DNA of 64,000 bases. It comes from Himantopus leucocephalus. Lineage: Eukaryota > Chordata > Aves > Charadriiformes > Recurvirostridae. The stretch covers positions 7,334,950-7,398,949 of the forward strand of contig RSEF01000002.1 of assembly GCA_003993805.1 (NCBI GenBank), written 5' to 3'. The translations under genes were made by a program, and so were the position numbers. Below, in pieces: positions 52,420 through 63,919 of the stretch (the first letter of the stretch is position 1; each line of letters begins with the position of its first letter). A model generated the notes under the pieces. It saw nothing but the letters and a program-made list of their open reading frames with translations, searched no databases and was not told the DNA's origin.

Positions 52420-55400
52420 CTATGAAAATATAAAACAAATCCCCTCAAAAGCATAAGAATATATCAAGTAGAAAAACAGACAAACAAATACCTTAACATT
52501 TTTGTAGATTGCAGCTTTACGATGTGGTATTACATTTTTGAAGTAGAATAAAATTGGAAATATTAGGATGTGAATACAATTAATCAAGCAAAGTTTGTCT
52601 GGAGAGAAGATTGCTTTTAAACACGGCAATAAGAAATCCCACTTTGGAGACAGGAATTGCTCCCATTTTCCTGTATTTGCTTCTCTCTTATGTTTAAGAC
52701 CATTGATTTGGATTTACATTCCTGAAGTCCTAACTAATCTCTAGTGCTGACTTCAAGAATAAAGGAACTATATTGCAACTATCATATAAAAACTACCTCA
52801 GAATTACGTCAAATCATGATATCCTTACTCAAGTAAATCTCCCACTTGCCCTGTACAAATTTTACTGAGATAAAAGTTGGGTAAAGATTCCAGAACGTGA
52901 CACAGCTTAGGCTGTCACAATGAAAAGATTTAAAACTTAGTACTCAGATCAAATATAGCCAGAAGACAATATGCAATTAAAAAAGAAAAAAAATCAGAAC
53001 AATTTTCATAAAAACTTACTGTTGAAGCCAGCATGGAACCACCGAACCAAACTGCGTAACGCTGCATGTGATGTGTTATCACTTGAACTTCAACTGGTTT
53101 GGGCTAAGAAAAAACAGTTTGTATTTAGTTGGTTTACACTTTCTGGCAAAATCCTTACAAACTGGAAATGCTCAGACCCAGACATCTTCACCCCTCCATT
53201 CACATCACTGTCTCACACTTATTACTCAGTCTGACGCGATCCCTAGGAGACCAAGTCATAAAACTCTTCATGATTAGTATGCTGAAGGACACAACAGTTA
53301 AATCCCTGTTGCGTACTGCTAAGATCATGTATATCCTAGAAGGGAAACCAGAAATGGCCTTAGAGGCTGCTCACAGTAACTTTAAAATTCCTGTAAAGAC
53401 ATTGCAAGGCTACCAACACATTTAACAACGCATACATATATACCGCTCATTTTACAGCACTACATTTTCACTAGCGGGGTGAAAATTCTTAATTTTATTT
53501 CTTTTACTACTCATGTAATTAATGCACTTGAAATTTTTACTTACTTTTATCCGACCACCACTGAGTTCCTCACTAAGTCGCAATCTCGCATCCACTACTC
53601 TTTTCAAATCCCTTTGCAGTCGTCGTCCAAAGTCCCTGAACATTGTGGATCCTCCCGAGAGGACCACATTCTGTGCAGAAAATAGACACATTCTTTAAAT
53701 TCATTTTCCAGCAAGTTTCCCAAAAGCCAACACTGCAGAGGTGACTATTTGGATCTTAACATTAGGAAGCTGACAAGCTACATAGAACACCTTAGGCATT
53801 GTGCAATTTCCATAGGAGCTCTGTGGTCCCCTACTTTCCTTTTTTCCCTTTAAAGATGAGTTTTATGTAGAATACGTTATTACAAAAGAGGATTCCATTA
53901 AAATGGTGAGCTAGTACTCTACATGTGCACGGCAGCAGAAATAAGACACTACAACAAAAAGTTTCCCAGGGATGCTCATAGTAAGCAGTTTTAGCCCTGA
54001 TGCCAAATCAGGCTTTAGCCTTGTTACATTACTGTACGTGTCTTATCCAGAAGCTGTAAAGTTACTGGAACTCTTTTTTTTATTATTATTTTTAAGAGTT
54101 AAACTCCTAAATATAGCAACAAGCAAGTCCAGTAATTCTTCCAAAAGGTACTACACCTCCAAAGAGGACTGTAGGACAGAGTAAGGTACAATGCCTTTCA
54201 CTTTGCCTGCCTACACCTGCTAGCCCGGTATTAGTTTTCAGAGCAGAACCAACAGCCTCCGAGCCTGGACTTGTACTTGGATTTTGAACAGGGGTTTTAG
54301 AAATGTCACATCCTCAATTCCGATAATGTTGCAGGGTCACAGACTAACAGAGAAGTAATCTTAAAAGGTGGGGAGATTCAAAACAGGAACCCTAGAACAT
54401 AACATTGGTGGCAGCAAAGATGCATTTCATAATCAGAAAAATGAACTCTATGTGACAAAACTGCATGCACGCCCTTGCGTACTGCTGCAACTGCAAACCA
54501 AAGTGCTAATTAGTGTTTACTAAAACCACTCGTATGCCTTAGACACATGTCTACAAGGAAGTCAACTGAGATCAAGAGTTCATTATACCCAGGTCAAAGG
54601 ATTACCTCTCGGTAATAGTTTTTGACACTGCAGACCAAGACTGTGCACGTAATGAAAGAATCCCTGAACCCTCATTTTCAGCCAGGAAGCTGCACAGAGA
54701 TCTGAAGAGTCAAAGACATCCATGATAAGCATTCACACTTGCAAGGTGCAGAAGTAACTGCTTGGATTTTAAGCAACAAATAACAAGGAAAATCTTGTAA
54801 CTTGTAAAGTGAGAAGAAAGCTCTTTGTATATTCATAAAGAAAAAAAATCTCTGCACATCATAAAAACCATTACAGCAGGAAAAACTAATTTCTTCACAG
54901 CTTCAGATTATCTACAGTATAAAAGAGTGCATAACAAGGCAGCTGTACTTAAAAGAAAAGCACACATCCCCATAACATTACTGAAACATTTCCCAGAAGA
55001 AAGAGGACTGAGAAGAGGAAAGGAGTCGTATGTGTAAGCAGGAGCTGAAAACCACAGTTGGTCCTAAAATTAAAGCAGGAAGGAGATTCCCTCTGCTCCC
55101 CCCCAAACACAAGAACATCTCTTCCTCTGCCTCAAAGTGGTTATGCACTCTACATGGGAAAAGAAAATTGCTAAGGGGGGAGAAGACAACAACAAACCTG
55201 AGTGATGAAATAGCAATTAAAAAGATGCCATCAGAAAATATTACCTGGAGATAATGAAATTGGCAAAGACGGTGAAAGCAATAATTCTATTCAAAGCAAA
55301 TTAAACTTCAAGTATACTCCATAAAGTGGACAATGCTACCACTAAAAATAGATTTCAGAATACACCTGAGAATAATTGTTTGAATACATCTGAGACCAAC

Positions 55401-58400
55401 TCATGCAACTGCAGAGTTAGCAGTAACATTGAGAGGATCTTTTATCATTCCAGGGTTAGAAGCTAAGAGGTTACACCTTCCTCAGATTATGATTATTCCA
55501 GTACTTCTACACACTGAAAGAAGTTTAACACTAATACTGGTCAAGGAGAACAGAAGCACTAGGATATACTCGTTGAAAGGTGAGTCATCTCATTATTATG
55601 CATCCGGACAAGCCATGCCAAACAGAATTTTGGACTAAGTACCTAGGTGATAACAACTGCCATTATAAGATGGTTAATCATACTGTTACAGTTCCCCTGC
55701 TCCCTGCACTTCTTGTCAGCACTGGGCCAAATCTGTGCTAACTCTTTAGTAGAAGACTGCTCATGTACGGGCTTCAGGAAATTATCACAACTCAGCAGGT
55801 CAGTCCTCTGCAAAGAGGTCAGAAGCCACGTAGTCCTCATTCACAATGAAAGCAGAATCCTTACACATTCCCCACCCCTCAAACAACAAACCCACCACCT
55901 ACAAGGAACGCAATGAAGGTGGGAAAAGACTGTCAGATTTAAAAAAAAAAACAAAAACAAAACACACAAACAAAAACGCCCCAAAACAACCAACAAGCCA
56001 CCCCCCCAGCAAATACCTGCTGTAGAATGACTGAGTGTAACCCAACACAGCAATTCCAATAACTACACAACAAAAAAACATAACGATGAAGGATGCTAAA
56101 TACATCTGTGGAGAAAGCTCACTAGTGATGTTTGGCTTTTCAGCCTGCCTGGGAATCCTCTGGCCTCCCAGAAAAAGACATCAAGGAAGTTAGGATTTAA
56201 GTACCTGTTTCCAGCTGATTCCTTTAAACAAGATTTCTTCTGATCTTACTCTGCTCAAAGACACTTCGGCTGGTTTAACAGCTCTAGGCAGACCACAGGT
56301 TTCACAGCTAACACTGATTATCATACCATCTGACAGAAAGAAGTTCCAGTTGATTTTTACTTTTATAGCTAACTGGTTGAAAATTTAAGTTGTTTCAAAA
56401 GAACGTATTCCCTTAGAAGAGAGGGTTGAAGACCTTCCACACACCTGATAAAGCTAACCACAAGTAAATAATGAAAGTAAGCCATTTCTGGAAGGAAACT
56501 GGGGGGTGAACACCAATCCTCTCAGAGGGCTGGCAAGAAGTTTCTCACTTCTCATCCATACCCTTTGCTTCTTTTACGAACTCCAGGATACTGAGTTTCT
56601 CTCCATACCATTTCTGGTATTATGCCCGTACAGTGCAATGCTGATGAGATACGAAGCTACCTAACAAAACAACCCAGTTACTGTGACAGGAATCTCTATC
56701 TAAATAAAGTTTGCATAAAAATTCCAAAAGGTTGAGTTAGCTTCTGCAGAACTCAACACTACAAAACACAAGGTGCTGAACTGGTTTCTGCATCTTCCTG
56801 CTGCACCTTGTAACACGGTGCAAGTGCACTCTCAGCTGGACACTTCAGACTTTGCAGCACTAAACTGAGAATCATCCACTGCTTTTCCAGTAAATACGAA
56901 CTTCAACAACACACCCAGTTTCCCCTCCATCCAGGTGATAGCCTAAATAAAAGTTGTTCAACATGACACAACCACACCACCAGAGACATGTAACGAGAGC
57001 AGTATGTGACTGTTAATAAAAATTATTATGGGTAAAAAATGGAAGGTTCACAAGATGAAGCCAAGCACTTCATAAGCAAGTGAATCAATTAAGCTATACG
57101 CTGCTGATAATTTAGTTAAGATAGGGCAATATTTGCCAACATTGTAGGGAAAATATAAGGAGAAACATTACATATATCAAAAAACATATATATAATAGAG
57201 GTAAATGTATTGTGAGAAACACTATTTTTTTAATAAGTTTGACTTTTAATAATGAAGAAACAATTTCTGCTTCTTCAAAATCTTAGTTTTCAATGTTCAT
57301 TTAACAGTTCGAGTAATAGAAGAAGATTTCTGGCATGACTTATTGTCAGACACAAAAGTAACCACCACACTGCAGATGTACTGAGCTACTGTTAAACTCA
57401 CTAGCATGGGTAATGTCATAAATTTAATTACAGCTGTGATAGGAATAAACAGGGCTTCTCAGTACTCCTGTGCTACACTGTTAATTGCTTGGGGCTTCCA
57501 CGTGAGGTAGCAGGAATACCTTTCCTTTCCCACATCTTATCATCGGTGCCAATATGATGGAGATCTAACAGCCTGGCTATCTCTCATCAGAGCTTCCCCG
57601 CTCTGTACTTCGTAATTAACAGCAAACATTGTCATTTTGCTGAAGCTCAGATAAGCAAAAGTCAGTTCAACCCTATACAATCTTCTGCTTTAGGATACCT
57701 ACAATTTCAGAGAGGAAAGGCAAGAATAAGGTTGACACAGCAAATAAGCTGGGCACCATCACTGACTGTATTTCTCTCTGCAGCTCGCAGATGTCCAGCC
57801 GGACGCCGCACAGCAGTCTGACAGCGCCATCTACACACCACACTGCGCACATGAAGCTGTTTTCACACAAAGTATTTACCAGCAATTCAAGTTAGAAGCG
57901 ATGTTAGGGGAATGTTTACCACCTCTTCAGCCTCCTGCACCCCAGATCTCTCCAGCCTTTGAGGATGGTTTGTTATGAGCTGGGCAGTCAACACTTTAAC
58001 CATCCGAGAGAACACTGATACAAGTTTAGTCCAAATCTTAATTGTATCAGCAAGCTCAAGTTCACGATTTTCCGCAATAACTGCACACCCAGCTAAAAAG
58101 TCATTTTCTCTATGGAAAAGAGCCAATATCTTTAAAATCCTGCCTCCACGCAACTGCGTTTCTACTGAAAACCTGCATGATTTATCTACAATAAAACACT
58201 GTACTTGCCAATACACTGTAGTCCTAACCTCATGCAATGTTTTCAGCTTGAGAAGCTAACTTAAAAGTTTGAGGTCGAGGACGTCACAGCTTGATCCATC
58301 GTGATTTGAATCATGAATATTTACACATGCTTGCTTAGGGTCTTTCAGAGATGTTTCTGACAGAATTTACCTGGTTTAAGATGTCACTTACCGTAAATTC

Positions 58401-61400
58401 TTTCATCCACATATTTGTGCCAAAACCACAGCAGACAAAAGTTGAAAGAAATCAATTGTGGGGACAGCCAATGACCCAACACTTACATCCTTTCTACTGG
58501 GAGAAGGCACAGACCTCAGTACTGTCAATACTATTCTCACCTCCTGCTACCATCTAAACTCTGGAAGTATCTGGGTAGAGACTCTGGATGGGGAAAAAGG
58601 AAGACAAAGTAGAGTGTGGAGTACAAGTGATGGTTTCTCAACCTATTACCTATAAAAAAATACCACTTATTAGAATAGCAAGCAATTTTTAGAACTTCTG
58701 AAAGCCCTTTGTCCAACTTTAAAGCGAACAGTAAGAAAATCCACCTTATATCTTTGAATTTCAGTGCAAGTCCCCTGGTTCCAAACTCAGTAGCCTACAT
58801 TATCTTCTTCTATTTTAGCAGAAAGTAGCTCATCCCAAGCAATTCAGAATTCTCAACCCACGTTAGAGACACAGAGAGAGACAGATTAAGAACATAAATC
58901 AAGTCTTCCAAGCAATCACATTAAGATGGTGTGATCACGGGAATTAAATGAGTGCATTGCTGGCAATCATTATACAATTAAAAAGGCTTTATCATGTGCG
59001 AAAGAATGTTTGCTACAAGCTGTGGGATCTGGCTGAAGAAATCAGTCTTATGAAGGTCCTGCCGGTCCAAACATCAACATAAGGTAAGATAACTGGGGTC
59101 ATAAGAGAGACGTTGATCAGACTGGGAATCAGGGATACTGGCAATAAAACTAAAAAAGAGATATACCATAGGACTTCAAAAGATGGGTTGTGAAACAATG
59201 CCTCAAAGGCTACATACCACGTATAACCTGCAAGAAGGGTACTTGCAGCCATTTTCTGCACAAACACTAATGAAGAATCCAGACACATTTGATGGAAACC
59301 CAGCTCCAAAGCACAGGGCCTTGGCTGGCCACCACACAACACCGGGCAAGCAAAATTGATAAACCACAGAAACTAAGAGAAAGTATGAGGGGATTTCTGC
59401 ACCTATACACTGTTTTAAACAATAAAAACAGAGATCCCTGTCCCTTCGCAGTGACCTTGCTTAAAGAAATAACAACTATTAGCATTAATAATGACTGACA
59501 TCTATCATTATGGTCAATAGGTAATTGCGTAACATCATTTTTCCATTTTCTATTTTTCATTATACTTGCTTAATTAAAACANCTTGCTTAAAGAAATAAC
59601 AACTATTAGCATTAATAACGACTGACATCTATCATTATGGTCAATAGGTAATTGCGTAACATTGTTTTTCCATTTTCTATTTTTCATTATACTTGCTTAA
59701 TTAAAACAAAGTCGCAATCAGTGGCCAGGCAAGGAAAACTTATTTGCCTGCTGTTTATGTTAAGGAGACAATAACAACCTTAGTTTTTAAATACAACTTT
59801 TCAGAAGTCAGTACTAATCCCTATCCTACCAAGCAATGAAGCTATTGATTTATGACAACTTTGGTGTTTCGGGAAAAAAGGACAGCCCCTAAGCACAACA
59901 AGACACTAGGAGTTTCCCAAAACCTTCCGCAACATACCTAAACTTGAAATCATTGAAGACATCTACTGCAAAATTCACTCCACATATGAGCTTGTTAAGT
60001 AGTTTAACTTCCCGTTTTATCCTGCTCCACAGATTTGCTCTGAAGCACTACATCTCGTTCTAGATTACAAAGTATGTTTACTAGACAAGTAAAATCAGAC
60101 TGCAAATTTTTCAGTTATGAATTACCCTGAGATACGACTTAGTTGGAACTTAACACTTATTTTAACGGGTGAGGAAAACTACCACCTTTTACATGAGCAG
60201 GCAGACCTCTCCATGCTATTGCTTTACACTGTTATTTCCAAAAGGGCACTGCTGCTGCACAAGCAGAAAACCACCAGGAAACACAGGATGTGCTGCCAAT
60301 ACAGAGAGCATTTGCCATTGGCCATACTTGTCAGCACCTTCCTTTTCATTTCTTAAGGAATCACTGACTGAAAGTACTCTCTGGACTACACCCTGGGCAA
60401 GTTCAAGCAGGCCTAATTATTGTCTCCTAAAAGATTTTAAGTCTTCATCTACTTTAATACTGGGTTCAATACCCGCCTAAAACTGCAGACAGTGGGCAGA
60501 TACAAGTCAAGACTATGAAAAAAATACATGTATTTGAAACCACTGCTTAATAAAGCGGTGGGCGGAAGGGAGTGAGGGGGTAAGACCATGATTTAACCCT
60601 TAAAATGGGCAAAAGCCAAAGACATTCATACACAAAAATTCACATTACAAGTGTCAGATACAAATAACTTCCCCCTGCCTCAGTTCCTCAGGGACAATAC
60701 TTACCTATGTATCAACCCACTGTTACACATAACCCTTCTTTCGAAAGTAAAAAGTAGCAAATATCAAGTACTCTTCACTCAGAAGTGGCACTTTGTTTAA
60801 CTTGAACTTTATTTCTATTCAAAGTTCACATTTCTCACAGTGGGTGAAGTGGTAGCTACGTATATGCTTCATGATGATGATGTTGATATTTATCTTCAAA
60901 TAAATCAAGTTAATCTTGCAACAGAAAGACCATACCTTATATAATGGACGCCGGACATCAATGGGACAGTTCTGTATAACTTCATCAACTACATCCGAAA
61001 TGGATTCCATAAAATCTGGGTTAGCGAACTAAAATGAAATAGAACAGGCATTAGATTTTTCATCCCAAGAATCCAGAAAAAAAAAAAGGCACAAGTGATG
61101 TAAAGAGATTTTGTAATAGCACTTTTAAAGGGGGCAGGTGGGAATCAAAGTCAGTATTACTCCTGCACACCACTTACTCTACATTATAATAAACCCATTT
61201 CTGTACAAGGGAAATGAGAACTCCCTTTTCCACTGAGAAATTCAGATTCTCTTCCTTGGTCATAAACTCACTGTTTACAGTTTACACACTATGGACTTCA
61301 CGTGATACGAGTTTGAGTTCTCCTGCAATATTAAACTGTTACTGTGCAATGTGGTCCTGTCTTTCCTTTTAAGTGAAATAAAAAATATCAGTGTGCAAAT

Positions 61401-63919
61401 CAAAATGTTCCTCTGCAAAAAGTTTTCAACCCTACCAAAATACCTGTGTTAAATTCCCACCAAAGAGTCAGATTTAGTTTCAGGCACATAAAATCTCTAA
61501 TATTCAAAAAGGCATAAATACTGTAAGGTCTTGAGTGGAAGTCCCCATCAATGCACAACATCAACACAGCGCTAATGTAAATTTCTGCATTTATAAAAAC
61601 TAGAGAGTCAGTTGCTAATGCTAGTAAACATTCTTGGACTACTGGCAATTTTTCACTTAAAGCTTAACGTGAGCTTTCACACAGTTCATAGCCCAGGTTT
61701 TGCCCTTTCAGAGATTAAACTTTGAGAAACTAAAGGAATTATCAATACATAATAATATATTATTACATAACTTTAAAACCTTCTCAAAGGCATAGAAACT
61801 ATTTGGGATTTACATCCTAAACAAGACGAAGTCTCTAACTGGATGAAATACACAGGCCAAAACACAAGTATACATTGAACTGAAAGAGAAATTAGCAAAG
61901 GAAGGTGGCTTGGAGATCAGGAGCCATAAGAATGATGTGAAAAATCCCCAAGAATTCAAGCTAATTTCCACAGTAAGAATTAATCATGCAAGAAGCTAAA
62001 ACATGAAGCCACATAAATTAAAAGAGAAGAAAGAAGCAGTGTTGCTTCATAAGGAGAGTTCTCATCTGCTCAAACCACAGCCTGAAAAATTCTCCTGAGC
62101 TCTCCATAAAGATATTGATAAAACAGCAGGGCAAAAAGAATAAGTAGAAATTAAGAGTTATGGCATCCAAAGCAGAGTATAACACGCTCCCAGAACAGGG
62201 ACAAGAGAACTGACATGTGAAATCGCAGCCTGCTAGCAAATACCATATGGTTGGAGCACAGCAAGTAAAATGCCTGATTTAAAAAGTGTAGAATAATCTG
62301 CGTAACTACAACCCCCAAAGCCTAACTTCAAGAGTATTAAAGACTTCAGAACAAATTTTGTAAACTGAAAATAGGAAAAGATTACAAGGCAGCTTTACCA
62401 AGCAGCTTTTACCTAGCTAACTTGAGACCCTTTGAAGTGAGGAGTTAATGAAGTCCAGCGAGAAATTCTCTTTGGATGCAGTACGTATCGTCTAGTGTGT
62501 TTTTCTCGTCTAGAAAGTCAGTTCAGGTTTTTTTTCAATACAGAGCCAAGAAACTATCAAGAAATGAAGAAAATGGAAATTAGTCCTTTATCCTGTTCCT
62601 AAGAGTCTGTGAAGGGACTATGGAAAGAGGAACTATTAAAATGATGTCTGACATGGGATTCAATGCCTCTCTGTAAGACCACACGGGTAAACAGCAGGGA
62701 GGACGAACTATTTAGCCCAGAGGTTTAATGCTGGCACAAGATCAGATGGCTATAAACTGATCACAAAGAGATTAAGGCTGGACTTTAGACAAAAGGTGAG
62801 AGAATGAGGTTTTTTTAATATTCTTCTGATAGGAGGAGGGTAGACGAAGGGACAGTGTTCATGTGGATCTTGATTAAATTTAGCTGTGTGACAGGGTATG
62901 GGTGCCTGCAATAAACTCAGTGGAGTTTGTAGGAATGGAAAGGACCTCCTCTGTTACACTGTAACATATTAAAACTTGACTCTTTCCTCTCCAGGAATAT
63001 CACAATATCCTGAAGCTCGCTCAAAACGAATTACCAAAANATGACAGGGTATGGGTGCCTGCAATAAACTCAGTGGAGTTTGCAGGAATGGAAAGGACCT
63101 CCTCTGTTACGCTGTAACATATTAAAACTTGACTCTTTCCTCTCCAGCAATATCACAATATCCTGAAGCTCGCTCAAAACGAATTACCAAAAACCAGACA
63201 GACTAGGCATTGTAATGTTTCCCAGAACTATACATGTTACTTATGACCACATCAACAGAGATTTCAACAGACTTCCCTCAAAGACAAATTTAGCATCCAT
63301 GCTTTATAAATTGACCAAGTATCACAAGTCAACGTCCAAGATTTAGAGTATTATCGATGCAATGCTACCGTGCCGAGCAGTGCCCAAAGGGATTGGCGAC
63401 ATAACCAAATACACAGTATAAAGGCATACTGGTTTAAACCAATGCTGAAATGAAGGAGGAAGATACTATATAAGATCACTAAGTTCAAACAGTTTCTTCT
63501 CAATTTTAGATTGCCTTGAAAGAGAGTAAGATGTTTTAAATGTTACACAGGACATGAGAAAAATAATTATCTGCTGTGCTCAAGCCACCTGAGACTGTAC
63601 ACGGCTTGCAGTCAGGAGACTTACTGATATCTTACTTCCACGTGAGGGCGCACTGGCACCAAAAATGATAGCACCTACCTCCCCCCCACACTCCGCCTTC
63701 CCTCAACGCAGTAAAGTTTCTACAACTTAACATTCCTATTCTCACCTCAGGATGAAAGAAAATTTCAGGTCCAAGGAACCTTTCATAACCGACGTCTATA
63801 ACAAACTTGGTTTTGTTGATTGCATTGATGCCAGTATACTGTTTGATCCATTTTCGAGGATCTCCATCGTACTTGGCAAATTCTTTCACTATGTCAGGGC
63901 AAATGTAACAGTATTTCTC
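52324..63919 (-). CDS. ACTR3B: ACTR3B (Arp3B), C-terminal part: last five coding exons
   Basis: Actin-related protein 3B is one of the two actin-related subunits of the Arp2/3 complex, which nucleates branched actin filaments in the cytoplasm. Five minus-strand exons (63919-63746, 61028-60936, 53670-53545, 53103-53020, 52419-52324) join in phase 0 through AG acceptors and GT donors and give 190 residues ending in GVMS and TAA. This equals about residues 229-418 of the usual 418. The actin-fold adenosine-binding loop is present as [11 protein letters not shown] chose ACTR3B over its paralogue ACTR3 because the sequence has [30 protein letters not shown] and [10 protein letters not shown], where Arp3 has PISEVVDE, NIVLSGG, KRTVDARLKL, GGRLK and [10 protein letters not shown] (paralogue sequences from memory). 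No frameshift or stop interrupts the five exons. The N-terminal exons and promoter lie outside the window. Confidence 0.93.
52420..53019 (-). other. ACTR3B intron, 600 bp
   Basis: This is the last intron, GT to AG on the minus strand. It is AT-rich and contains no element that I recognise. Confidence 0.9.
53020..53103 (-). CDS. ACTR3B: ACTR3B coding exon, residues about 360-387
   Basis: This 84-bp exon encodes 28 residues from [12 protein letters not shown] to GGSMLAST. The acceptor is TTCTTAG and the donor GTAAGT directly after ACA, phase 0 at both ends. It has no in-frame start and is too short to stand out as an open reading frame; I placed it from the expected continuation of the protein and confirmed both splice sites. 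[13 protein letters not shown] corresponds to the actin segment around KYSVWIGGSILAS. Confidence 0.95.
53104..53544 (-). other. ACTR3B intron, 441 bp
   Basis: Short intron with GTAAGT donor and TTCTTAG acceptor on the minus strand. I see nothing else in it. Confidence 0.9.
53545..53670 (-). CDS. ACTR3B: ACTR3B coding exon, residues about 318-359
   Basis: This 126-bp exon encodes 42 residues, starting [11 protein letters not shown] and ending SGGRIK. The acceptor is CTGCACAG and the donor is AAA followed by GTAAGT. It carries the GG of the adenosine-binding motif shared by actins and actin-related proteins, then the basic stretch [11 protein letters not shown]. The residues VV in KRVVDA and the final RIK favour Arp3B over Arp3. 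Confidence 0.96.
57887..58370 (-). pseudogene. Possible decayed coding sequence inside an ACTR3B intron, unrecognised
   Basis: On the minus strand one frame stays open from about 58370 to 57887 apart from a single TAG near 58250. The translated text (for example [19 protein letters not shown] and later [18 protein letters not shown]) reads like protein, but I cannot assign it to a family. There is no ATG at the start of the longer part. An open run of about 116 codons is expected a few times by chance in 64 kb at this base composition, so this is a weak call. Confidence 0.15.
59456..59708. repeat. False tandem duplication, 126 bp, around a single N, in an ACTR3B intron
   Basis: Bases 59456-59581 are repeated at 59583-59708 with three transitions; the N is at 59582. 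It inflates the intron by 127 bases including the N. Confidence 0.9.
60936..61028 (-). CDS. ACTR3B: ACTR3B coding exon, residues about 287-317 (contains Met293)
   Basis: This 93-bp exon encodes 31 residues, FANPDFM at the start and VRRPLYK at the end. The acceptor is TTTTAG and the donor AAG followed by GTATG, phase 0 at both ends. The segment corresponds to the actin region ending in IDIRKDLY. The seventh codon, ATG at 61010-61008, falls at residue 293 if the protein is 418 residues long. This is where Arp3 has Thr and Arp3B has Met, so the exon is strong evidence for the ACTR3B identity. Confidence 0.95.
62691..62960 (+). mobile_element. Old CR1-like LINE fragment in an ACTR3B intron
   Basis: The order of blocks acagcagggaggacgaacta, ctggcacaagatcagatgg, ctataaactgatcac, ttaaggctggactttagac and cttgattaaattta matches the 3' region of an old, widespread sauropsid CR1 family as I remember its consensus. 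It is strongly diverged. The right boundary is uncertain because the false duplication of 62888-63039 begins inside it. Confidence 0.6.
62888..63192. repeat. False tandem duplication, 152 bp, around a single N, in an ACTR3B intron
   Basis: Bases 62888-63039 are repeated at 63041-63192 with four differences (three transitions and one G/C); the N is at 63040. Confidence 0.9.
63746..63919 (-). CDS. ACTR3B: ACTR3B coding exon, residues about 229-286
   Basis: This 174-bp exon encodes 58 residues starting EKYCYICPD and ending EIFFHPE. The acceptor is a pyrimidine-rich stretch ending in AACAG, and the donor is GAG followed by GTGAGA. It is phase 0 at both ends. The block [11 protein letters not shown] followed by [11 protein letters not shown] is characteristic of Arp3-family proteins. 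The local variant KYDGDPRKW differs slightly from the mammalian Arp3B sequence as I remember it, as expected for an orthologue in another class. It is the fifth-last coding exon; the exon before it is beyond the right edge of the window. Confidence 0.95.

Larger units (their letters stand above)
53671..60935 (-). other. ACTR3B intron, about 7.3 kb
   Basis: Large AT-rich intron. It holds a single-N join with a 126-bp duplicated overlap (59456-59708), an A-rich run near 55940-55975, a short T-rich/ATT run near 54069-54092 and a weakly protein-like minus-strand open stretch (57887-58370). The true length is probably 127 bp shorter than shown because of the false duplication. No CR1 copy was recognised inside it. 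Confidence 0.85.
61029..63745 (-). other. ACTR3B intron, about 2.7 kb
   Basis: Intron with GTGAGA donor and TTTTAG acceptor on the minus strand. It contains an old CR1-like fragment in the opposite orientation (62691-62960) and a single-N join with a 152-bp duplicated overlap (62888-63192). The true intron is probably 153 bp shorter. Confidence 0.9.

Noticed and set aside
57770..57860. CpG-rich patch in an ACTR3B intron as an internal promoter
   Set aside because: The patch is under 100 bp and isolated, too small for a CpG island, with no other promoter feature.
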